From NCBI RefSeq assembly GCF_001039355.2, contig NW_019774514.1, positions 1 to 64,000 on the forward strand: a stretch of 64,000 bases of DNA, given 5' to 3'. Source of the DNA: Lingula anatina. Taxonomy: Eukaryota; Brachiopoda; Lingulata; Lingulida; Lingulidae. Positions 15,001-25,600 of this stretch are shown here, in pieces; within the stretch, counting starts at the first letter, position 1, and each line of letters opens with the position of its first letter. Position numbers and translations under genes: made by a program. The notes beneath the pieces are model-generated. The model did no database searches and had not been told where the DNA came from. It saw nothing but the letters and a program-made list of their open reading frames with translations.

Positions 15001-18000
15001 CTGCTGCCAAGACACTTTATCTGATAACAAAGCTACATAGGAATTTCACTGACAACTGAAACACTGTGCAAAGTATCCTTTTACGAAAAACAGAAATATT
15101 ACATGCTTTATTTATCTTTCTTGTTGTAAGGCAAAAAGCACCCAGTAAATGAAATTCTAATTAGGACTTTTATCATTACAAAATTAATAAAAATAGAAAT
15201 AAATTTATTTATTTATTTAAATAAATAACTCAGTAAGGCCTTTACAGTATCTTGTTATGAAGAGATAGACACAATCCCCTGCATCTTATCTCAGTTGAGA
15301 TGTGTTTGATACTAGACACAGAGGCAAGATAACCTAGTACAGACTTGTTTGATCCGCACCACTGTCAAACAGTCTTGATTTATGAAACCTCTTGCATTAT
15401 TTAAATGGCTTAGTTACAGTAATATCTCATCTTTATCTTAACAGATACAACTGGGATTGTGGAACAAATAATAACTGAAAAACACGACAAATATGTTGCA
15501 TGCCGTAAATGATCACTTTTAGTAAAATGAATCATTAACCTGTTTTAGTGAAAAAAAAAAAATTCNTTTGACACCAGATGACAGCACCAGCTGCAGACAA
15601 CGATAACAGACAGTTACCTTAGTGACAAATTTTGAGGAATATATGTGCCACCATTGACTTACCACAATAACAGTTTTTGGCCCTTTGTCCTCCTTCACAG
15701 GAGGTTTAACATATTTCTTGGGAGGCTTGTACTCTTCATACATGTCTGAATATTCTTCAAATGAGCGAGAGAGGGACCGAGGGCGACGTGAATCAGCTGG
15801 AATTGATGGACAAGGGTTAAAAAAAAAAAAAAGAAATCAAAGGCATCAAGTGCAGAAAATTATGGTCATAGAGTACCACAACAATGTCTGAACTGAGGCA
15901 GGACTTAATAGTAGGAAATCAAACAGAAACAATGTTATTTTTCTATACTAATTTCTTTTAATGAGATTTACAAATTTATTTTTCTTTACACATCTCACCA
16001 GCATTTTCTTTTTCTTCTGTACTGGAAACAGAGGAAGGCGCTTTTCCTTTTTCCTAAAATGAAGATGGGATGATAGGTTAAGTAATCTAGTTTATTTCCT
16101 GATAATCATTCAATTTGTTATAAGTATCTAGAGTATCTTCTATAAACATATCATGATTAAACAATGAAAAAAAAACAATGTTAATATAACAGCTATTCAA
16201 TTTTTAAAAATTATCATCTGAAGTTTTACACCTACTGGTTCAGGAAGCTCTATCTCTTCTGGTCTGTTTGCTTGAAAAACTTCATTAATTTCATGATCTC
16301 TTTCCTCTTCCCCTTCATCTTCAGAGGACCCAGACTGAAATATGTAGCAAAAAAAATTATGTTACAATCAGCTTGTTTTCTTATTCATTCTTTGAAAAAT
16401 GTATAAGGGTTGATGAGGTGCCACAAAATTGAAGAGGTACTTCTGTTAATCAAGTTTTAACAAAGAAAGGTTGTCTTTTAAGTCCAGGAAGTCAGCCCTT
16501 GGTTGTAAATCTCATTGTACTCTCTCTGTACTGATTGCACATGGATTGTATATCAAGAAAACTAAATAAAAATATACACAGGGATTGTATAACAGGAAAG
16601 TTGCCATCCAACATCTGCTTCCTTAAGATTGGACTTAAATGTTTTTTTTTTCTCAAAAGTATTTTTACTGCAGCTCTCATTTTCTACAATTCCAACTACT
16701 TTAAATGCAAACACACAACCTTCCAGTTTCCTTTTTTTTTCTTTTTGATAAATTGGTAAACATTTTGGTCACAGTAATATATAATTTTGCCCTTGTGCAA
16801 ACGAAAGGCTTTGCTGACATTGCAATCAATTTTTTCGTCATACTGCAAAGACTTAACACATAAGCAAGAAGAAATCCAAATAACATTAGTAAATTGCAAC
16901 TTCAGGTCCCTATCTAAGTTTAAAACAAATGCAATATCACACAAACTCTATAGCTACTGGTTTTGTAATAAAACTGTTCCCAAACTCAAAACCTTATGGA
17001 AAAAATGTAACTACAAGATATTTAAATTTGCTAAAATTATGTTTTCCAAAATTAATTCTTGAATCTAAATAACTGAACTGTCTTATATTCAAGATATTGT
17101 ATTAGTAAAAAGATGTCCTTAAATAAGATATTTAAATTAAATATTGTATAAAACAGATCATTTTTATGTTGAAACTAACAATATCATAAATTTAATGACC
17201 ACCTCATCCATTTTAGTGCTATTTCATCCATTTTAGTGCTATTGATTAGTTGCAGCAATTGAACAAGTCCACAAAAACCAACCACTGTGAGATGTTCAAC
17301 ATAAAGGGTTATCAAACCAATAATCAAATATAAGTAAAACAATATAACAAAGCCACACAAAATTACAAAACGAACAAAAACACAGGCATGGAGATTAGTG
17401 ATTAAGTGAGTTAACACCCCCCCATGAGATGATATTAGAGGCTGAAAAGAGAAAAATAGTGCCAGTCCAAGCATAGTGCTGAGGTGCGAGTGATGAGATA
17501 ACTGGTGGTTCATGGGGCACTGGTTCAGTCATATAATACACCATGTCAGACTGCATCAACAACAACAGTAGCAGCAATCATTGTGCAGGCATGACATTTC
17601 TATCACTTGCCTCGGAAAGAGCATGCAGTTGCATTCTCTCTTTAATTCTTTGCTCCCTTCTTTTCACATCCTTATCCTCATCCTCCCCTTGAAAGTCGTC
17701 TAAATTTGCAGTATCTGGACCACCATCTACCCCCTGATCATCAAAGTCAGCTAAATACATACTGGCATTGTCCCCCTCATAGGTGGCCAGAGTGGACTCA
17801 GAATGTGTTCTGGCTAGTAATCTCTGAGGGTCCAAGACCACATCATGCATGAAGTCCTACCATGAGGAAAATCAGACATTTCAACATTTTGTTCCGAATC
17901 CTGGAGCTACCAAATGTTTATGCTTTTATTCAATTCCTTGGGAAAAACAGTTTATTCTGCTGCCAAGACACTTAATCTGATAACAAAGCTACATAGGAAT

Positions 18001-21000
18001 TTCACTGACAACTGAAACACTCTGCAAAGTATCCTTTTATGAAAAACAGAAATATTACATGCTTTATTTATCTTTCTTGTTGTAAGGCAAAAAGCACCCA
18101 GTAAATGAAATTCTAATTAGGACTTTTATCATTACAAAATTAATAAAAATAGAAATAAATTTATTTATTAATTTAAATAAATAAGTCAGTAATGCCTTTA
18201 CAGTATCTTGTTATGAAGAGATAGACACAATCCCCTGCATCTTATCTCAGTTGAGATGTGTTTGATACTAGACACAGAGGCAAGATAACCTAGTACAGAC
18301 TTGTTTGATCCGCACCACTGTCAAACAGTCTTGATTTATGAAACCTCTTGCATTATTTAAATGGCTTAGTTACAGTAATATCTCATCTTTATCTTAACAG
18401 ATACAACTGGGATTGTGGAACAAATAATAACTGAAAAACACGACAAATATGTTGCATGCCGTAAGTGATCACTTTTAGTAAAATGAATCATTTAACCTGT
18501 TTTAGTGAAAAAAAAAAATCCACTGCCACAGCACCATGGGCTGCCATGCAAAGCCCATCTGATAAAATGTGGCACATGTGGCTAGGATATGCACTCATCG
18601 CCTAGGTGCAGCATGGCGTGCCGTGGTTACAAATGAATGCAACTTATTGCAACCGGAACTATTAAAATGTCATCAAGCTCAAATGTTAGACAAAGACGCC
18701 AGTTAAAGTCAATGCAATGAACCCATCAGCTCTACCATGCTGCTGACAGCACTGTCTCCTTTCACAAAGCAAAAGGTTTTAAGAAAACATCATTTTAAAA
18801 TAAAATTAACATTTGAAATTGAAAAGATCGACATACAAATTCAGACTTAGTTTCACAGCTTCCCTCCTCCTCAGAGTCAATAGAATCCATCACAGATGGC
18901 TGTTGTCTTTGCCATGAATTTGTCCCTATGGCAACATTCAAATATTTCCGGTAACGCCCTCTACTGGAGGGGGTCTCCTGCCACCGATCCAGTTGCTGCC
19001 TGTCATTTCCATTTCTTTTCCTACGCTGTATATCTACTGGTCTGTAGGGAAGAACTGGGTCTGAGAACCGGCGGTGTAACATTGACTTAGCCATGTCTTT
19101 TGGTAAAGTCAATTTTAGGATGGCTTTAGAGATTTTTTTTCCCAATAAATCTGATATGCCTTTCAGACTGCTGTCACTGAACTGCCTCAATATCCATTGG
19201 AAAGGTCTGAGGCATCGCTTGTTTTGGTGTTGTTATTTTAGTCTCTTCAATAAGTATCCACCAGGATAATCAATGCAATTCAACATTCACTGTTAACAAT
19301 CCCGGCTGGGTGCTGCCTTACATGTTCAATTTTCACAGAAACTAGAACATTAAAAACATCTTACATCTAAATCTAACACAAGCAGAGCCTACGTAAAATG
19401 CAAATGCAAGCATTCTACCAAACCAGACAAGGGTGTATCCAACTAAAATACATCTGCTCACAATATTTTAAAAGAAAAATCTCCCAGCTTATGGCCATAA
19501 TTATGGTTCTATGTAACAGTTGGTATCCCAGACGTGTGATGTGTTATTGCCATGTATTGGATTTGAACTAAAACGAATCAAATCGAGGTGGTACATGTAG
19601 CAGATGTAACTTTGCAATTACTTGGGAATTCTAGAAAATATTCCATAAGCTTATTGAAATTATAACAGAGTGGAAGTATCCCTCTGCCTTCTGAAGACAT
19701 GAAAGCTTGTGTGGTACGTTACATTTGAAATCAAAAGACACGGAACACTAGACAACACATGAAAAAGTTGAACATGAAACCATAGCCCCTTGCAACAGTG
19801 CAGCACAGCATGGCAGCTGAAAGGAAAGCACTAATTGGGTACACAAGTAAGTTTGAAATAATTTCAGAAATACTTTCCCTTATTTTCCCATTTTAAGCAA
19901 AAGAACAGATGCAAAGTGAAGCTGGGGGAAGATCTCAAGCCCCGTCAGAGTTCATGGGTTTTATATAAGAGATGTAAACAAGTCACAGTGACTGCACTAT
20001 TAGTATAGTAAAATATTATAAGTCCCAAAAGTAAATTTAGCAATCATGATGCAAGAGAACCAGCACTTCCCAAAAGCCCTTGTGTACAGATGCTGTCTGA
20101 AACATCACTGGTGAGTAATTTTGCTTTTTCCTATAAAGCTTTTAATCAGAAAACTTAGTCAGACAAAAAATCAATATTTATTTAATTGGCTGTCAAGTGT
20201 GTTCCCTGCAAAGCATTCAGGACAACTGATGTAATGTAATATCATCAAAAACTTATCACCCTTCTCAGTGCTAAGGGCATTATCTTATTAAGTTCAAACA
20301 AAGAGTTTTTCAAAATCAATTGATTTTGTGAGAACAGGAGAGAAGTAGACCATCTGCTCATTTCTATTCATCATGTTGTGTCATGCTGCTTATAATTCTT
20401 TGTCATGTAAATGAGAAATTACCTTCTGGTGTATTTTTTGTATCAGCTTAGGATTATATCACCAAGCCCTGTGGCTTGATTCATTACTCAAATGTTCCAG
20501 AGGTTTTATGTGTATTTGGGTGAAAATCTCGAGTCTTTGTGAATCACTGTGAACTTACTGCCCTTGCTTTAGGCTCTATTTCATCGTCATCCAATTTTAA
20601 CTGCTGATGAGACTATAATGAAATAACTGCATTACCAGCCTTTGACACTTAATAGTTTTCAAACATATCCCCCACCTGCTTTCTAGTTCACCTTCTGTTC
20701 ACACTTACCCCAGTTCTGGTCTTGGTGGTGATCACCTCAGTCTCTGTTTTAATAACCACTCCGCCGTCCTCATTAACATGACGCGTCTTTGTCGTAGTCT
20801 CTGTCACCAGTTCTCCGTCTTCTTGACGGGTTGTCTGTACCACCTCAGTAGAATCCTCATCACCTGAAGATACCTCCGGCTCTCTACTGTCATCTTCTAC
20901 TTCTTCTTCTTCTTCTTCTTCTTCTGACTGTTCTTCCTCTCTTTCATCTTGTTCTACCCTCTCATCTTCCTGTTCTTCATAATGGTCACTACCTTCTTCT

Positions 21001-21882
21001 TCTTGCTCATCTGTTGCAGAGGTCTCAATGGTAAACTCAAACTCCTGTGAATCTTGCTGCTTTCCATTCTGATTAAAATCTACCAGTAGATCTTCACTAT
21101 GGGAGTTATTGGTGTGCATCATGTCATACAAAGGGTTGAGAGGCTGTGGTTGCTCCGTACTGGAGTCTTTAGAAGAGGTCTGGAAAGGTAATAACAAACT
21201 TAGTGTAAATGTATATCACAATTAATAGAGTAATACTGTAATCTGGGGTGGTGCTACAAATTTTTTCATTTAACCAAATTACTACATTTTCATCACCTTT
21301 TTTCTACAAATGGTTTAAATTTGATGAAAACAAGTCAAATCAACCCTATTTTGTTAAGCCAATTTAAGTTTTAGCATTTGGCTAAATTGGCGAGAGTTAG
21401 CACTACCCCAGATAATGTTATAACTGCATATAATATTTTAGTGTCTTGTTACAGAGAGCAAATCTAAGGTATTACTGTTTTTTCTCTTTTTTTAACATTA
21501 GGACATGGTAAAGGGTATCGGTGGTAACATTTGGTACCAAGCAAATTGCAATAAAACCAGGTAGAATGGCAAAGACAAACAAGAATGATAAGATAAATGT
21601 CAATGCTTTAAACATGCTATCATTGTATGTATCACATTGTGACTGGCTGTTATACTCTCAGGTATCCACTGGCTAGAATGCAAAAATATGGTAAGTATTG
21701 AACAAATCTAACTCAAATTCTCTAACCCCAAAGTCGACAAGGAACTCAACATCTCCTGATTCTTCTGTTGGACTGGGCCCGAAAGGATCGAATGGATCCA
21801 CTGACTTGCTTGTTCCGTTCTGAGCCGGGGGAGCAGATGTGGGGGATTCATCAAAATCCAGAAGTGCATCCACATTGGACAT
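3082..21882 (-). CDS. Unrecognised acidic protein with clathrin/AP-2-type motifs, multi-exon
   Basis: Not a family I recognise. Coding exons in transcript order: 21727-21882, 20709-21179, 20559-20612, 18837-19181, then (17611-17856, 16236-16334, 15999-16053, 15663-15796) repeated as (14655-14900, 13303-13401, 13064-13118, 12724-12857), then 10741-10893, 9241-9289, 3082-3149. All junctions agree in phase; the protein is 609 aa if the repeated block is counted once, 787 aa if both are spliced. Residues 1-52 hold LLDFD (a clathrin-box fit) and two overlapping DPF motifs (DPFDPF, AP-2 ear type); later come LLVDF, LADFDD and LDDFQGED. Residues ~109-161 are strongly acidic with a Glu run; ~170-207 are Thr/Lys-rich and repetitive. 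RRFSDP (~264-269) resembles a basophilic-kinase or 14-3-3 site. The C-terminus is Cys-rich (RCECC). No globular domain is visible, so a trafficking adaptor or scaffold is only an inference. The 18837-19181 acceptor is the least certain boundary. Confidence 0.7.
3150..9240 (-). other. Last intron of the acidic-protein gene (~6.1 kb)
   Basis: The stretch between the 49-base exon and the terminal exon. It holds the 4110-4209 inverted-repeat element and a GT/AT/CA alternating tract near 7651-7686. No well-supported exon was found; a weak exon-like stretch around 7374-7419 is listed under rejected items. Confidence 0.6.
4110..4209. mobile_element. Small MITE-like element with 26-bp inverted termini
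   Basis: Left arm 4110-4135 and right arm 4184-4209 are reverse complements with one mismatch (CTAACTGATCCGCC... against ...GGCGGATCAGTTAG). The middle is ~48 bp. Each arm includes a TA, so a TA target duplication around a ~94-bp Tc1/mariner-type miniature element is possible. It lies in the last intron of the acidic-protein gene. No transposase is present. Confidence 0.65.
12629..15562. repeat. Tandem segmental duplication, copy 1 (four exons plus introns)
   Basis: About 2.93 kb, collinear with 15568-18518 over exons and introns. It begins at TTGACACCAGATGACAG and ends in an A-tract after TGTTTTAGTG. Differences are scattered single bases and small indels, mostly intronic. On the coding strand it holds exons 14655-14900, 13303-13401, 13064-13118 and 12724-12857. 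Confidence 0.95.
14655..14900 (-). CDS. 82-codon exon with a probable GC-AG donor (copy 1)
   Basis: The exon reads from DFMHDVVLDPQ to MQLHALSE, phase 0 to 0. Its donor is GAG|GCAAGT, the classic GC donor consensus. The only nearby GT (GTGATA, four bases on) would leave phase 1 and run into a stop in the next exon (13303-13401, which starts SGSSEDE). Copy 2 (17611-17856) has the same donor. Confidence 0.8.
15566..15566. other. Single undetermined base (n) at the duplication junction
   Basis: The only n noticed in the window; it lies exactly between the two copies, after an A-tract. This placement suggests a join made by the assembler rather than a clean read-through. Confidence 0.95.
15568..18518. 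repeat. Tandem segmental duplication, copy 2
   Basis: About 2.95 kb, near-identical to 12629-15562. Exons 17611-17856, 16236-16334, 15999-16053 and 15663-15796 keep all phases and splice sites. The coding differences I could find are one synonymous serine codon and one Gly/Glu change at the start of the 55-base exon. Copy 2 carries an extra ~20-bp internal repeat (CATCCATTTTAGTGCTATT twice) near 17210-17245. The copies abut at 15563-15567, which includes an undetermined base. Confidence 0.95.
21241..21413. mobile_element. Foldback/MITE-like element with 16-bp inverted ends
   Basis: ATCTGGGGTGGTGCTA (21241-21256) and TAGCACTACCCCAGAT (21398-21413) are reverse complements with one mismatch and bound a 173-bp AT-rich segment with further internal complementarity (GCCAATTTA...TAAATTGGC). 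It sits in the intron between 21180 and 21726. No clear target duplication was seen. Confidence 0.55.
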
Positions 21883-21899
21883 GGTGAAAGGGTTTTGTG
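21727..21899 (-). CDS. Start-codon exon of the acidic-protein gene
   Basis: The ATG at 21882-21880 has a good context (CACC before ATG) and lies 17 bases inside an acceptor (CCCTCAG), so translation starts in the second transcribed exon or later. The exon encodes 52 residues containing LLDFD and DPFDPF. The donor is GTTAGA, a weak but valid GT site, phase 0. An in-frame read-through upstream would give QNPFT before the Met, and NPF is an EH-domain ligand. A coding extension from an upstream exon is therefore possible, though I saw no such exon. Confidence 0.6.
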
Positions 21900-22428
21900 C
21901 TGAGGGTTTAAAAAGAATCAGAAAACAAAACTTATTTTTACATTGTTGATCAATAAAATAAATTTTCACTTTTCATTTCATATTCTTAAAAAAAATCTGA
22001 CTTGTGCTTCTCTTTCTATATACATATATATGAAACCATACATCCTCTTACAGCCTAAATGTTATTGGCTGCCACTCAAAGGACTAAAAATACCTTCTCA
22101 CACTTAAAATATGTGCAGGTAAACAGACTGTGCAGCAGGTTTAACAAGTCATATCAGGTCAGCTGGGGAATACATTAAAATTAAAACAGGAAAGATGTAG
22201 ATAAAATGTATAGAAAAATATTGCATTTGAAACAATAAACATTGGATGCTAATGTCCAGCCATACTGCCAGACTGAAATTTCCTTCACGCAAACAGACAT
22301 TAGTGTATGCACTGTATGAAAAATGATGAAGAAAATAATTTGTTGACGTGTCTAAAAAAACAGTCTGAGAGGTACACTGACCTTGGGATACCTGCACGGA
22401 CATTAATCTAGTGATAGACGACACTTAC

Positions 22429-22650
22429 CCTAGATCTATCAAAAATGTCCTTTGCCCATCTGCTGACCAAAGCTCTATGACCTCTACTGGACCTCTAGTG
22501 AGGAATTCGACCAACAATCTTCAATGTTTCACAAATCTGGAAGCAGAATGAAAAAATTGTATTTTGTTTTTTGATAAGTCAGACAAAAATATCAACCACT
22601 ACATTCATGGCGACAAAATAAATCCAACGAAGGACATTAATATTACAAAG
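22429..22650 (-). other. Candidate non-coding first exon of the acidic-protein gene
   Basis: On the minus strand a strong donor (GTAAGTG) begins at 22428, directly upstream of the 21899 acceptor. The sequence on its exon side has in-frame stops in the useful frames, as a 5' UTR exon would. The right-hand limit (transcription start) is a guess. There is no transcript evidence. Confidence 0.3.
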
Positions 22651-25600
22651 ACGACTGGAGGCTGCGGTGTTTTTTGTTTGCCAAAATAAATTGCGCAGAT
22701 GTCAATAGAATGACTCACTGTGAAATAAGACAAGGTTTAAAATATTTTGAATCTCTCAGTGTAACCTTTGCCAGGAAGCACCACTGTGTAGCACAAGTCT
22801 GCTTTGATATCTTTTTTGAAAAGATTTTTTCATTAACCGCACTATTTCCTCTGGTAAGATAGAATTTCATCTACTTGTACTAAATCAATTAGTAGTAGTC
22901 AGCAGCCATTGTATCAAAATACTGCTGCATTAAACTGTGGAATTGCTATCCTGCTACTTAATTCTAACATATATATTGAATTATTATCATCATTATTTTT
23001 AATATCACCAAAACTGAAAAAGAGTGCCAGTATAACCATTTTTGATTATCATTTTTATAACAAGGGCAGTTTTCAACCACAATGAAAATGAGGTTTTTAT
23101 GTAGCCCTTCTGGGCAGTGTATCCACTTCTATGTGTTATTTGTAAGGATCCATGCAGAGGGCACTTACAGAAAATATCAATTGAAGTTGAATAGATTTCC
23201 AATCATTTCATACCACTATAAACAATCACCACTTCTCTTGTGGCAAATTCCTTGCATTTATCAAAGTGCAATCCCAGTTTGACCTTTCCTTGCATGTAAG
23301 GTTAAATATTTCAATATTTTTGGAGTTCCACCTGTAAACAATGTCCATGCTTGCACGAATATACTGCACTTGTGTTGTGTAGACACCTAACTACTCAGGA
23401 ATGACACTGCAGTTACACCCTGATTATAAATAAAATGGAATGAAATTCATGTTATACTGATTAACTTCTGACATTCAGTCTTTGGCGATTTCAACTGCTT
23501 AGGTGAGCATCCTAATTCTATATATTGAATGAAATGAGGAGAAACAACACCCACAGTGCAACACTGTGTTAAATCACCAGTCTCTCACACCTTGCTTCCC
23601 AGCAGAAGTCACACAAGTCGCAACAAATCCACTTGCAACCTTTTAAATCCATAACCTTTTCCAAGTTTGAAGTAATGTCTTATTCACAGGGGCACCCAAA
23701 TCTAAAGCCAGTCATGTTTGCATAAACTTTCACCTTAATTTATAATCTTTTCACCCGACACTGTAATACCTATGAGGGGCAAAAACAGGGTGAAATTTTG
23801 TGAATATTTACCAAAGCTCACCCACACAATGTAAAAACAAACAGTACATGCTTTATCAACATTCAGCTTTTCTGTCAATAAATCATAGAGGTCAGTGATC
23901 AAGTTACACTTCCTAACTATTATTCCTAAATGAAATAGAGCAGTTCTATATCATCATTATAATAATACTATATTATTATATTCTTATCTCATCACCTCCA
24001 CTGCATCCCATCTATTTCCACCTCTAAACTTTTCTAAGTTACACAATGAAAGTTAGATTTTCACATTGGAGAAATGTAATATATATATATATATATAAAA
24101 CCATTTACAGAATTTACCCTATTAACCCATATTTGGGTTCCAACACTGTACGTCTTTTGGGTTCCAATCCACCAGTTTTTGAATCAACCTTGTCTATAGA
24201 AACTGGTGAATTTCCTTTATGATTGTACTTCTACTGTAATGCTCAGCTAGAAATTTAGGAAACGGGCATATAGATTGTAACTTTCTCAATGGTTTTGGAT
24301 AGGTTAACTTGGATATAAAACAAAAATAAGTGAAATTACCAGGATTTGATTTGATTTTAGTTGTTATTTTTTTGCCATGTAACATGCATTGTATGCCTTT
24401 TAGGATCAAATCATGCTTATCTACTTGTACTAAGTCTAACACATTGTAACCTTCCTAATTACACTGTATCAGTTTATCACTAAGGTGCAACTACAATCTA
24501 TGTAGTACAGTTCTAGTTGAGAGGTGCACGAACAATTTGCAATTTCTTGTAATTTACAGCATATCTCAAGTTGAAATTTTATGACCACTTGGAACCAAAT
24601 AGAATTGCAAATGTGGTTTTTATCTTTAAGTAACCAGTACATTAATGATTTACTTTATGTACTTTAATCTGGTAAAATAACCAGTACCAGATTGATAAAG
24701 ATACCAAATCATATCTACATTAGGTAATATAACACCTTATTCCAACCCAGTGTCATTACCTACAGATATAAATAAATCAGGCCATGCAATCTGAATCCAC
24801 ACGGTTGTACTGGCATTCTTAAAATATGAATAAATGTTAACTCTAGCCAGGCAACCAAGTCGACGACATTTTGACAGGCCAAAAGGAATGTTTTTTCAAC
24901 TGCTCATGAAAATGTGGAGAATTTTACAATTATTTTACAACAAATAAACTGGTTATCTCTTAAAATACATATTGCTATTTTCTATTTTGCATCCTTGAGC
25001 CAGCTCTTATCTTAACTCGGATCCTTTAAAGAATGCCTACTTCTTTTACAGCCAAAGACCCAAGGAATGTAGATGTTATTACCATGATTGCCCACCCAGA
25101 CAAGGTCACTATATGTTTCTTACCTACTCAGCTTCATTGCACCAGTAGTCAGACATAATGTCATCACTTCTAATGAGGCAGTAAGATGTGTGCCAAGTGC
25201 AAAATGCTTGAACTATCTAGCATGCACAGACAAATGGCTAACAACCAGACCGGCCCTGTAGACTGTCATTAACCTGATGAACATTATTACCTGTAAAAGC
25301 CTTCATCTAATCATACCCTGCCATAGTTAACCTCATGAAAAATTAACTCAGCACACCATTAGAAAACCACTTTGGCATTCCATTTCATTGTTTTCATTGC
25401 CTTTGCATTGTATTCCTCTGTCAGAAAGAACAGCTAGACCTGGTATACATCAGTATTCCACTGACATTATTATGGAGTAATATTAACCAATCATGAAGTT
25501 GCATGACCATTCCAATGATCTCAGTCGTTGTCTTTTAACCATAGTATTGCTATCATATCAATTCTGTGGCAATATTTCTTTTCCAAAAAGAACAAAGCCC

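Noticed and set aside
20311-20328. 18-bp perfect palindrome CAAAATCAATTGATTTTG
   Set aside because: AT-rich palindromes of this size occur by chance in such a window; no link to a site.
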